Of a DNA stretch of 64,000 bases, positions 25,461-33,008 are shown in pieces (the stretch's first letter is position 1; the number at the start of each line of letters is the position of its first letter). Below the pieces are notes generated by a model. It searched no databases. It worked only from the letters and a program-made list of their open reading frames with translations, and had not been told where the DNA came from. The position numbers and the translations under genes were made by a program. Source of the stretch: JBMOMT01 sp049324835. Its GTDB lineage: Bacteria; Chloroflexota; Anaerolineae; CAYNKW01. Where the stretch lies: contig JBMOMT010000060.1 in the NCBI GenBank assembly GCA_049324835.1, positions 1-64,000 on the forward strand. The letters run 5' to 3'.

Positions 25461-26666
25461 CGCTACGTGGTCATTCTCGGTTCGCTCGATACCAAGGGGC
25501 CGGAGGTGGACTTTCTCCGCGAGAGGGTTCGCGCCGAAGGCGGCGTCCCGCTGGTGATCGATACCGGCGTGCTGCCCGAGCCCACCACCGCCGCAGACAT
25601 CAGCCGCCACGACGTGGCCCAGGCGGCGGGCAGCAGCATCGAGTCGCTGATTAAAAAAGGCGACAAGACCCACGCCCTGGTCACCATGGCCCAGGGAGCG
25701 AGTGTCCTGCTGGGAAAACTGCTCCGGGAGGGCCAACTGGGCGGCGTGCTGTCCATCGGCGGTTCGCGGGGCACGGCCCTCAGCACGCAGGTGATGCAAT
25801 CGCTGCCGGTGGGCCTGCCCAAGCTGATGGTCTCGACCATGGCCAGCGGCCACAACCCCTTTGGCCCCTACGTCGGCACCAAGGACGTGACCGTGATGCA
25901 CTCGGTGGCCGATGTGCAGGGTGTCAATGCTGTGACGCGGTCCATCTTTGGCAATGCGGCGGCGGCCATCACCGCCATGAGCCGGGTGGGCGGGCCGGTG
26001 CAACGCGGCGACAAGTCGATCCTGACCGCCTCGATGCTCGGCGCGTCGACCACCCTGGTCAGCCAGATCCAGGCGCTAGTCGAGGACGAGAGCGAAGTGA
26101 TCGCCTTCCACTCGGTGGGCACCGGTGGACGGGCCATGGAGGAGCTGATCGACAGCGGCCTGGTCGGGGGTGTGTTCGACGTCAGCCCCGGCGAGATGAC
26201 CGCCTTTGTCGTCGATGGGCCGTTCTCGGCCGGGCCGGAGCGGATGCGGGCCGCGGGCCGGCGGGGGATTCCCCAGGTCGTCGCGCCCGGCGGCCTGGAT
26301 TTTATCATCGAAGGCCCCGTGGACGACCTGCCGGCGCGCTACCGGGGTCGCAAGATCATGAGCCACACGCCGGTCATCACCCTGGTTCGCACCTCCGCCG
26401 CCGAGATGGAGCAGGTGGCGCGGCTCATCGCCGGGCGGCTGGCCGAATCGAACGGGCCGGCAGCGGTCATTCTGCCGCTGCGCGCCTTTGGCTGGTTCGC
26501 CTGCCAGGGGCAGCCGCTGCACGATCCCGAGTCGGACCGGGCCTTTATCGAGACCTTCCGGGCCTGCGCGCCCCCGGGCGTGCAACTGGTCGAGCTGGAC
26601 ACCCACCTCAACGATCCGGCGGTGGGCGAGATGGCCGTCCGTCTGATGCGGGAGATGTTGGGCTGA
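25446..26666 (+). CDS. UPF0261 (Tm-1-like ATP-binding) protein, paralogue 1
   Basis: 406 residues. The family is named for the N-terminal ATP-binding half of the tomato Tm-1 protein; its bacterial role is not established. Conserved stretches are VVILGSLDTKGPEVDFLR, SIGGSRGTALSTQVM, HNPFGPYVGTKDVTVMHS and HSVGTGGRAMEELI. The start is uncertain: TTG 25446 has GGAG 9 nt upstream, while GTG 25467 would skip the first seven, repeat-derived residues. Two more paralogues occur at 59615 and 62979, there beside URO-D-like genes. Confidence 0.85.
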   Translation: MAICARYVVILGSLDTKGPEVDFLRERVRAEGGVPLVIDTGVLPEPTTAADISRHDVAQAAGSSIESLIKKGDKTHALVTMAQGASVLLGKLLREGQLGGVLSIGGSRGTALSTQVMQSLPVGLPKLMVSTMASGHNPFGPYVGTKDVTVMHSVADVQGVNAVTRSIFGNAAAAITAMSRVGGPVQRGDKSILTASMLGASTTLVSQIQALVEDESEVIAFHSVGTGGRAMEELIDSGLVGGVFDVSPGEMTAFVVDGPFSAGPERMRAAGRRGIPQVVAPGGLDFIIEGPVDDLPARYRGRKIMSHTPVITLVRTSAAEMEQVARLIAGRLAESNGPAAVILPLRAFGWFACQGQPLHDPESDRAFIETFRACAPPGVQLVELDTHLNDPAVGEMAVRLMREMLG

Positions 26667-26706
26667 TGCAGATCCACGTGGAGCGCTTTTTCCTTTCTCG
26701 GGCGGC

Positions 26707-26859
26707 GTAACTGCTCAGCCTACCCTCCCGCAGGCTGAAATCGGTTATCCTGTGCCACAATTTAGCCGACTGGGCCCGGTAAATCTGCAAAATGTAGCGG
26801 CACGAGGAGGCACGGCATACCGCGCCCCTACCAGAACCTGCGGGAGGGTGAGCAGTTAC
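26707..26859. repeat. Long inverted repeat between UPF0261 and SDR genes
   Basis: GTAACTGCTCA and CCCTCCCGCAGG (26707-26734, with a 5-nt insertion) pair with CCTGCGGGAGGGTGAGCAGTTAC at 26837-26859. The interior (26780-26830) holds a separate GCACGAGGAGGCACGGCA-type sequence. No gene is visible in the gap 26667-26901. Confidence 0.75.
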
Positions 26860-26901
26860 CGGGCGGCTAAATATTCAATACCCAATTCAGGAGACGTCAT
26901 T

Positions 26902-27687
26902 TTGATTTCATTCGATACCTACCGCAATCTGTACAAACTCGACGGCAAGGTCGCCCTCATCGCCGGCGGCGCGGGTGGCATCGGCAGCGCCATTTCCGAG
27001 GCGCTGGCCGCTTTTGGCGCGACGGTCGTTCTCTGTGGCCGCGACGGGGCCAAGGCCGAGGCCCTGGCGGCTCAGATCGAGGCCGCCGGCGGCCAGGCCT
27101 GGGGCGCATCGCTCGACATCCTCGATTTTGAGGCGGTGCGCCGTTTTGTCGGCCAGGTCGTCGAGCGCTCTGGGTCGCTGGACGTGCTGGTCAACGCCGC
27201 CGGCACCCACGTCGATACCCCCGCCGAGGACTATGCCGAGGCCGATTGGGACCGGGTGCTCGACCTGAACTTGAAAGCGGCCTTTTTCCTGTCGCAGGCT
27301 GTCGCCCGGGTGCAGATTCCACGCGGCGGCGGCAAACACGTTCACATCAGCTCGGTGCGCAGCCTGTTGGGTATCCATCGCGGCTACGTGGCTTACTGCT
27401 CCAGCCGGGGCGGTTTGAACATGATGATCAAACAGCTCGCCACCGAGTGGGCCAAATACGGCATTACGGTCAACGGCATCGCCCCGACGTTCACGCGCAC
27501 CGAACTGGTCAAGGACTATCTTGAGGATCCCAACTTTTACAATCCGCTGGTGGCCCGCATCCCGCTGGGCCGCATCTGTGAGCCGCAAGACCTGGCGGCG
27601 CTGGCCGTCTACCTGGCCGCGCCTGCTTCCGATTTCATCACCGGCCAGATCATCTTTGCCGACGGCGGCGTGACGGCCACGCAGTAG
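26902..27687 (+). CDS. SDR-family protein with Tyr-x3-Arg in place of Tyr-x3-Lys
   Basis: 261 residues, classical SDR layout: IAGGAGGIGSAIS as cofactor motif, VNAAGTHVDTP, Ser in HISSVRSLLG, then VAYCSSRGGLNMM, where the residue four after Tyr is Arg (codon CGG) rather than the catalytic Lys. The C-terminus FITGQIIFADGGVT is normal. The start is TTG 26902, placed 8 nt after AGGAG; the ORF extends further upstream only through the inverted repeat. It may be a slow oxidoreductase or a binding protein; either way the substitution makes it unusual in this family. Confidence 0.88.
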   Translation: MISFDTYRNLYKLDGKVALIAGGAGGIGSAISEALAAFGATVVLCGRDGAKAEALAAQIEAAGGQAWGASLDILDFEAVRRFVGQVVERSGSLDVLVNAAGTHVDTPAEDYAEADWDRVLDLNLKAAFFLSQAVARVQIPRGGGKHVHISSVRSLLGIHRGYVAYCSSRGGLNMMIKQLATEWAKYGITVNGIAPTFTRTELVKDYLEDPNFYNPLVARIPLGRICEPQDLAALAVYLAAPASDFITGQIIFADGGVTATQ

Positions 27688-27702
27688 ACGGGGGAAGGTT
27701 GT

Positions 27703-28656
27703 ATGGCAGACAAGTGGTGTGTTTGGTTCGACGAATTGACACGGGACGACGTGCCGCTGGCCGGCGGCAAGGGCGCCAACCTGGGCGACATGGTCCGGGC
27801 CGGGCTGCCGGTGCCGCCCGGCTTTGTCATCACCGCGCCGGCCTATCGCCAGGTGGTAGAGACCGCCAACCTGGCAGGCAAGATCGACGACCTGCTGTTG
27901 GACCTGGATCGCAGCGTGTGTGACGAACTCCAAAAGATCGAGCCCCTGCTCCGGGCGCTTTTTACGCACGTGCCCATCCCCGCCGAGCTGGAAGAGGCGG
28001 CCCTGAGCTACTATCGCCAGCTTGGGGCGGAGGTGCCGGTCGCCGTCCGCTCCAGCGCCACCGCCGAGGACCTGGCCGGGGCCAGTTTCGCCGGCCAGCA
28101 GGAGACCCTGCTCAACGTCGTCGGTGAAGCGGCGCTGCTGGCGGCTGTGCGCCGCTGCTGGTCTTCGTTGTTCACCTCGCAGGCCATCTTTTACCGCTGC
28201 CAGCACGGCTTTGACGACCGCCAGGTGTCGATGGCCGTCGTCGTACAAAAGATGATCGACTCGGCGAAATCGGGCGTCAGCTTTACCGTGGACCCCGTGC
28301 TGCGTAATCCTTACCAGATGGTCATCGAGGGGGTGTGGGGTCTGGGTGAGGGCATCGTCTCGGGCGAGATCACGCCCGACCACTACAAGCTGGACCGCGA
28401 GACCTGTGAGTTGGTTTTTGAGTTCATCCCGGACAAGACGATCATGTTCTGCCAGGACGAGGCGGGCGGCGCGGTCAAACGGCCGGTGCCTGCCGGGTTG
28501 GTCGCGGCCCGCGTGCTGACCGACGACGAACTGCGCTGCCTGGTCGATCTGGGCAACCGGCTGGAAGCGCATTTCGGCTGTCCCCAGGACATCGAGTGGG
28601 CCATCGAGAACGGCGTCATCTATCTGCTGCAAAGCCGGCCCATCACCTGCCTGTGA
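27703..28656 (+). CDS. Stand-alone ATP-grasp (PEP/pyruvate-binding) protein, PpsB-like
   Basis: 317 residues (about 35 kDa) equal to the N-terminal nucleotide-binding domain of PEP synthase. Landmarks are LAGGKGANLGDMVRAG, VRSSATAEDLAGASFAG, SGVSFTVDPVLRNP and the ending IEWAIENGVIYLLQSRPIT, after which full-length PEP synthases continue into the phosphohistidine domain. Here the protein stops, and the missing phosphohistidine domain is in the 21057 product. GGGGGAAGG lies upstream of the ATG. Together they could move phosphate from ATP to His and then to an acceptor, as phenylphosphate synthase does; the acceptor is not known. Confidence 0.9.
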   Translation: MADKWCVWFDELTRDDVPLAGGKGANLGDMVRAGLPVPPGFVITAPAYRQVVETANLAGKIDDLLLDLDRSVCDELQKIEPLLRALFTHVPIPAELEEAALSYYRQLGAEVPVAVRSSATAEDLAGASFAGQQETLLNVVGEAALLAAVRRCWSSLFTSQAIFYRCQHGFDDRQVSMAVVVQKMIDSAKSGVSFTVDPVLRNPYQMVIEGVWGLGEGIVSGEITPDHYKLDRETCELVFEFIPDKTIMFCQDEAGGAVKRPVPAGLVAARVLTDDELRCLVDLGNRLEAHFGCPQDIEWAIENGVIYLLQSRPITCL

Positions 28657-28663
28657 AATCCAA

Positions 28664-28891
28664 ACCTGACACACCAATTTCCCCGAGTTGGATCGAATTG
28701 GCAGAAATCCAGGTATGTGATTCGGGCCAAAGAAGTGTTGGGACTGCGCCTTCGAGATGGGAAAACGGTCAAAATGCGGCAAAAAACACTTTCTGTGGAC
28801 TGAAAATCGGCTTTTCCACCGCTGTGATCTCGGAGGATATTTTGCCAAAACAGGAGCCTCAAATGCTCCGTAGGGAAATTGGTGTGACAGG
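28664..28891. mobile_element. MITE-like element with 17-bp inverted ends
   Basis: TGACACACCAATTTCCC (28667-28683) and GGGAAATTGGTGTGACA (28873-28889) are inverted ends with one mismatch, enclosing about 190 bp that is clearly more AT-rich than its neighbours and has no coding potential. No flanking target duplication could be made out. It fills the gap between the ATP-grasp and P-loop genes. Confidence 0.5.
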
Positions 28892-28906
28892 TCTTCAAGA
28901 CCTGTC
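28886..28906. repeat. ACCTGTCAGGT-family hairpin
   Basis: GACAGGTCTT and AAGACCTGTC pair perfectly around one base, at the right edge of the MITE-like element. It ends about 8 nt before the ribosome site of the next gene. Confidence 0.75.
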
Positions 28907-28925
28907 AGGTTTCAAGGAGTGAACC

Positions 28926-29807
28926 ATGTTGCAATTGAGCGAAGAATTTTCCTCCGGCGGAGCGCGATTGCGCTTTGACGTGTACGGTTCGGAGCCACGG
29001 GAGCACGTCCTGGACGAGCTGGCCTTCCTGGCCTATCGCCTGGCCAGCGTCCAGATCGCGCCAGAAATCACCCGCCCGGCGCCCGACATTGTCTGGGATC
29101 AGGACGCCGCCGGCAAAAACATCCGCTACGACGGCCAGAGTCTGTTCCTCGACGGTGAATGGTTCCAGGGTGAGGTGCAAAAGGCCATCGTCTCCATGCT
29201 GGCCCTGCGGATGGAACAACTGGGATTGCACCCCTTCCACTCGTCGGCCATCCGCAGCCGCGGTCGGACGGTGATGTTTATGAGCGGCGAGGCCAACCAC
29301 GGCAAAACGATGGCCCAGATCGAGGGCAGCCGGCGCGGCGGGCTGGTCGTCTCCACCGAGACGACCGTCACCGACGAGCGCGGCTGGGTGGTGACCGGCT
29401 CCAAGACGACCTTTTTGAAAACGCGCTCCAAGGGCACCGAGCGCTCCGACATCCCCGACGCCCGCCAGGGCGCGGCCAAGTTTTTCGACGAGACGCCGAC
29501 CTTTGTCACCTACGACGAGCCGTGCGACGTCGATCTGGTGGTGCTGCCGGCCATCGACGGCAACTTTGACACCCAGGTCGTCGAAATGATCCCGTTTGAG
29601 AAGGAATACCAGACCTATCACTCGCTGATCAACTACCACGGCTTGCACCAACTGCTCGCGCCGGGCCTGCCGATGCCCCTCATCGACAGCGACGAGCTGC
29701 GCCGCCAGCGCGCCGACTTTGGCCACCGCTTTGCCCATCGCCCCTACTACCTGATCCGGGCGGCCAACCCGCAGCGCCTGCTGGACGAGGTGGAAAAGCT
29801 GCTGTGA
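28926..29807 (+). CDS. HprK/PEPCK-like P-loop protein of unknown role
   Basis: 293 residues. A Walker A loop is visible as Gly121-Thr128 in MSGEANHGKTMAQIEG, and the downstream LVVSTETTVTDERGW resembles the strand and acidic segment after the P-loop of HPr kinase and PEP carboxykinase folds. The N-terminal 100 residues show no motif I recognise. AAGGAGTG precedes the ATG, and the TGA overlaps the GTG of the second GntR gene by 4 nt. Lying right after the ATP-grasp protein, it could phosphorylate or sense the state of the dikinase-like pair, but this is inference. It is the least characterised protein of the operon. Confidence 0.75.
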   Translation: MLQLSEEFSSGGARLRFDVYGSEPREHVLDELAFLAYRLASVQIAPEITRPAPDIVWDQDAAGKNIRYDGQSLFLDGEWFQGEVQKAIVSMLALRMEQLGLHPFHSSAIRSRGRTVMFMSGEANHGKTMAQIEGSRRGGLVVSTETTVTDERGWVVTGSKTTFLKTRSKGTERSDIPDARQGAAKFFDETPTFVTYDEPCDVDLVVLPAIDGNFDTQVVEMIPFEKEYQTYHSLINYHGLHQLLAPGLPMPLIDSDELRRQRADFGHRFAHRPYYLIRAANPQRLLDEVEKLL

Positions 29808-30466
29808 GCGAAAACAGCACCCTGGGCCGCGTCGTGCTCGGCGATCAGGTCAAAGAGTATATCATCGAAGCGATTATGAGCGGCGAGTTCCAGCCGGGCG
29901 ACCGGGTGGTGGCCAGCTTGCTGGCGCGGCGGCTGGGCGTCAGCCAGGCCCCGGTCCGCGAAGCGATCCGCGATCTGGTGCTGCTCGGCTTTCTGGAGAA
30001 CGAGGCGTTCAAGGGCACCTCGGTGCGCTCTTTTTCGCCCAAAGAGCTGTACGAGGTCTATACCGTGCGCGCCGCCCTGGAGTCGCTGGCCGCCCGCCTG
30101 GCCGCCGAGCGCCTGACGCCCGGCGACGTGCAAGCTCTGCAAGACACGCTGGAGCAGATGATCCGCGCCGCCCAGGAGCAGGACGAGGCAGGCATGGTCC
30201 GCCTGGACAACCGCTTTCACGAAACCATCCTCCAGGTTGCGGACAACCAGTTGCTCTACCAGTTGTGGCAGACGCTCCAGTTCGGTTATTGGACTATCGT
30301 CACGACGCGCATGTCGAGTATGGATCTGGAAGAACTGGCCCGCCGCCACGAGGCGCTACTGAACGCCCTGGCCTCGCGTGATCCGCAGCAAGCGGCAGCA
30401 GCCATGTTGCATCACATCGAAGACCTGGGCCAGCCGCCCAAACCCCCGGAGGGCGTTCTTGATTGA
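29804..30466 (+). CDS. GntR-family regulator, FCD subfamily (paralogue 2)
   Basis: 220 residues, very similar to the 20050 protein along its whole length. The winged helix holds the same LGVSQAPVREAIRDLVLLG segment, followed by KGTSVRSFSPKELYEVYTV, and the FCD domain has LDNRFHETI, ARRHEALLNAL and LHHIEDLG. It starts at GTG 29804 within the stop of the P-loop gene, so it is translated with the operon and has no promoter of its own that I can see. The identical recognition helix suggests binding to the same AATCGATnATCGATT operators, perhaps with a different effector. Confidence 0.93.
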   Translation: MSENSTLGRVVLGDQVKEYIIEAIMSGEFQPGDRVVASLLARRLGVSQAPVREAIRDLVLLGFLENEAFKGTSVRSFSPKELYEVYTVRAALESLAARLAAERLTPGDVQALQDTLEQMIRAAQEQDEAGMVRLDNRFHETILQVADNQLLYQLWQTLQFGYWTIVTTRMSSMDLEELARRHEALLNALASRDPQQAAAAMLHHIEDLGQPPKPPEGVLD

Positions 30467-30496
30467 GCAACAAACCGTCGAACTGGTGAGGTGAGT

Positions 30497-31867
30497 ATGC
30501 CTTTCGAGATTACCATGCCCCAACTGGGGCTGACCATGGAAAAAGGAACCGTCGTCGAGTGGCTGGTGGCCGAGGGTGACGTGATTGCCGTTGGCCAGGA
30601 GATTTTCCAGGTCGAAACCGACAAATCGGTGGTCGCTGTCGAGGCCCGCCAGGCGGGCACGCTGGCCCGCATCCTGACGCCGGCCGGCCAGGAGGCAGCG
30701 GTGGGTGCGGCGCTGGCCGTCGGCCTGGCGCCAGGCGAGGCGCTGCCGGCGGACTGGCAGCCCAGCCAACCGGCCAGCGCCCCAGCGTTGCCGGAACCGG
30801 CCAGCCGGCCAGCCCCAGCCCCGGCCCGGCGCCAGGTCGACGCGGGCGGTTCGCTCGAAGCCTCGTGGAAGGCGCGGACGCTGGCCCGCGACGCCAACCT
30901 GGATTTGAGGACCCTGGTGGGCCAGGGGCCAGGGGGCCGGATCGTGGCCGCCGATGTGGAGGCAGCCCTGGCTGAGCGAGAAGCGCCGCCCCAACCCGCC
31001 GTCAAAGCCACGCCGGTGGCCGCCAACCTGGCCGGGGCGTTGGGCCTGGATCTGGCCCAGGTGCGCGGCAGTGGGTCGGGTGGGCGCATCGATCAGGCGG
31101 ACGTGCTGGCCGCCGCCGCGGCCCTCATCCGCCAGAGAGCCGGGGCGCCGCCGGCCCGCCAGCCGGGACCGCCTCAGGCGGCGAGCGCCACGCCGCTCAA
31201 GGGCGTGCGTAAAATCGTCTCCGAGGGCATGGCCCGCAGCGTCCACACCACGGCGCGGGTGACGCTCTTTCGCGAGGTGGACGCGAGCCAATTCGCCCAC
31301 GCCCGTGAACGATTTATCGCCCAGGGCGTGAGTGTTTCCTACAACGACCTGCTCATCCGCATCTGCGCCGTGGCCCTGCGCGAATTTCCCGCCGCCAACG
31401 CCCGCCTGGGCGAAGGGCAGATCGAGCACCTGGACCGGGTCAACGTCGGCCTGGCGGTGGACACCGGGCGCGGGCTGCTGGTGCCCGTCGTCCACGACGC
31501 CGACCGGCTGACCCTGCCCCAGATCGCTGCCGAGACGGCGCGGCTGGTGGCCGCCGCCCGCAGCGGGCGCATCGCCCCCGACGACCTGAGCGGCGGCACC
31601 TTCACCGTCACCAACCTGGGCATGTTTGGCGTGGAAGGCTTCACGCCGGTCATCAACCTGCCCGAGTGCTGTATCCTGGGCGCAGGCAAGATCGTGCGTA
31701 AACCGGTCGTCGTGGATGATGCCGACACGGTAGCCGTGCGCCCGACGATGACTCTCAGTCTGGTGTTCGACCACCGCGTCATCGATGGCGCGCCGGCGGC
31801 CCGTTTCCTGGATCGCATTGCCCAACTGGTTAAAGAGCCACTGTTGTTACTGACGAGTGAAACGTGA
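30497..31867 (+). CDS. Dihydrolipoamide acyltransferase (E2) with two peripheral-subunit-binding domains
   Basis: 456 residues. The lipoyl domain (1-76) carries Lys43 in VETDKSVV. A Pro/Ala linker leads to one subunit-binding domain (about 122-156, LVGQGPGGRIVAADV) and, unusually, a second (about 174-207, VRGSGSGGRIDQADV). The catalytic acyltransferase domain (about 230-456) has the active-site stretch DHRVIDG with His426 and Asp430. It forms the core of a 2-oxoacid or acetoin dehydrogenase complex with the two genes that follow. ATG 30497 is chosen, with GAGGTGAG ahead; GTG 30491 is possible. Confidence 0.92.
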   Translation: MPFEITMPQLGLTMEKGTVVEWLVAEGDVIAVGQEIFQVETDKSVVAVEARQAGTLARILTPAGQEAAVGAALAVGLAPGEALPADWQPSQPASAPALPEPASRPAPAPARRQVDAGGSLEASWKARTLARDANLDLRTLVGQGPGGRIVAADVEAALAEREAPPQPAVKATPVAANLAGALGLDLAQVRGSGSGGRIDQADVLAAAAALIRQRAGAPPARQPGPPQAASATPLKGVRKIVSEGMARSVHTTARVTLFREVDASQFAHARERFIAQGVSVSYNDLLIRICAVALREFPAANARLGEGQIEHLDRVNVGLAVDTGRGLLVPVVHDADRLTLPQIAAETARLVAAARSGRIAPDDLSGGTFTVTNLGMFGVEGFTPVINLPECCILGAGKIVRKPVVVDDADTVAVRPTMTLSLVFDHRVIDGAPAARFLDRIAQLVKEPLLLLTSET

Positions 31868-31950
31868 CACGTATTTCGTATTTCGTATTTCGTATTTTGT
31901 GATCCACGTACGCAATACGCTGTCCGCAATACGGACCTGCGAGGAAAAAG

Positions 31951-32967
31951 ATGAGCGACGAAATCAACCAAACACCCCCAGACGATCTGACCAGGGAGCA
32001 ACTGCTGGCCATGTACCGGCGGATGCGCCTGATCCGCGAGTTCGAGAACACGGCCCAGCGACGCTTTGAGGCGGGCGAGATCGCCGGCTTTTTGCACCTG
32101 TCGCAGGGGCAGGAAGCGGTGCCGGTGGGCGCGTGTACGGCGCTGCGCGCCGACGATTACATCACCAGCACCCATCGCGGCCACGGCGACGTGATCGCCA
32201 AGGGCTGCGAGCCCAGGTTCATGTTCGCCGAGCTGTATGGCCGGACGACCGGCTACTGCCGGGGCAAGGGCGGCTCGATGCACATCGCCGATTTCAGCCA
32301 GGGCATCATCGGCGCCAACGGCATCGTCAGCGGCGGCCTGCCGATCATCACCGGCGTGGGGCTGTCGATCAAGATGCGCAGAACTGACCAGGTGGCCATC
32401 TGCTTTTTCGGCGACGGCGCCACCGCCGAGGGTGGCTTTCACGAGGCGCTGAACCTGGCCTCGCTGTGGCAGATCCCGGTCATTTTCGTCTGCCAGAACA
32501 ACCTCTACGGCCTGTCGCAGCCGTGGGCCGAGACGGCCCACAACTGCGACCTGGCCCAACGGGCGCGCACCTACCACATGCCCGGCGAGTGTGTGGATGG
32601 CATGGACGCGCTGGCCGTCTATCACTCGGTCAAAGCGGCGGTGGACCGGGCGCGGGCCGGCGGCGGGCCGAGTTTCATCGAGGCCAAGACCTATCGCTTC
32701 CTGGGCCACTACGTCGGCGATCCGGCGCTCTATATGCCCAGGGAGGAACGGGAGGTCTGGCGCGAGCGCGATGCCATCCTCAAGCTGGGCCGCCAGCTCC
32801 GCGCCTGGGGCTACCTGAGCGACGAGGAGGATACGCAGATGGCCGCCGGCATCGAGGCTGAGCTGCAGGCCGGCCTCGAGTACGCCCGGTCGAGCCCCAT
32901 CCCCGCTCCGGAGGAGGCATTGACCGACCTGTACGTCCATTTTGACTATGCGGGCAAGCCGCTGTAA
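31951..32967 (+). CDS. Thiamine-dependent dehydrogenase E1 alpha
   Basis: 338 residues. The thiamine-diphosphate motif is GDGATAEGGFHEALN (Gly154 onward) ending in VCQNNLYGL. THRGHGDVIAKG and GRTTGYCRGKGGSMH are conserved in the pyruvate/acetoin dehydrogenase alpha branch. GAGGAAAAAG precedes the ATG. The 83-nt gap before it holds three TATTTCGTATTTCGTATT-type direct repeats. Substrate (pyruvate, branched 2-oxoacid or acetoin) cannot be told from the sequence. Confidence 0.93.
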   Translation: MSDEINQTPPDDLTREQLLAMYRRMRLIREFENTAQRRFEAGEIAGFLHLSQGQEAVPVGACTALRADDYITSTHRGHGDVIAKGCEPRFMFAELYGRTTGYCRGKGGSMHIADFSQGIIGANGIVSGGLPIITGVGLSIKMRRTDQVAICFFGDGATAEGGFHEALNLASLWQIPVIFVCQNNLYGLSQPWAETAHNCDLAQRARTYHMPGECVDGMDALAVYHSVKAAVDRARAGGGPSFIEAKTYRFLGHYVGDPALYMPREEREVWRERDAILKLGRQLRAWGYLSDEEDTQMAAGIEAELQAGLEYARSSPIPAPEEALTDLYVHFDYAGKPL

Positions 32968-32986
32968 GGCAAATTGCTAATTTGCC
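32968..32986. repeat. Small hairpin between E1 alpha and E1 beta
   Basis: GGCAAATT and AATTTGCC pair around GCT directly after the E1 alpha stop; same sequence type as 25438 and 55534. Confidence 0.65.
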
Positions 32987-33008
32987 CTACAAACGGGAGA
33001 AATCTATT

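Noticed and set aside
26908..28848. 646-codon minus-strand ORF
   Set aside because: It is antisense to the SDR and ATP-grasp genes, has no family features and reflects GC-biased third positions.
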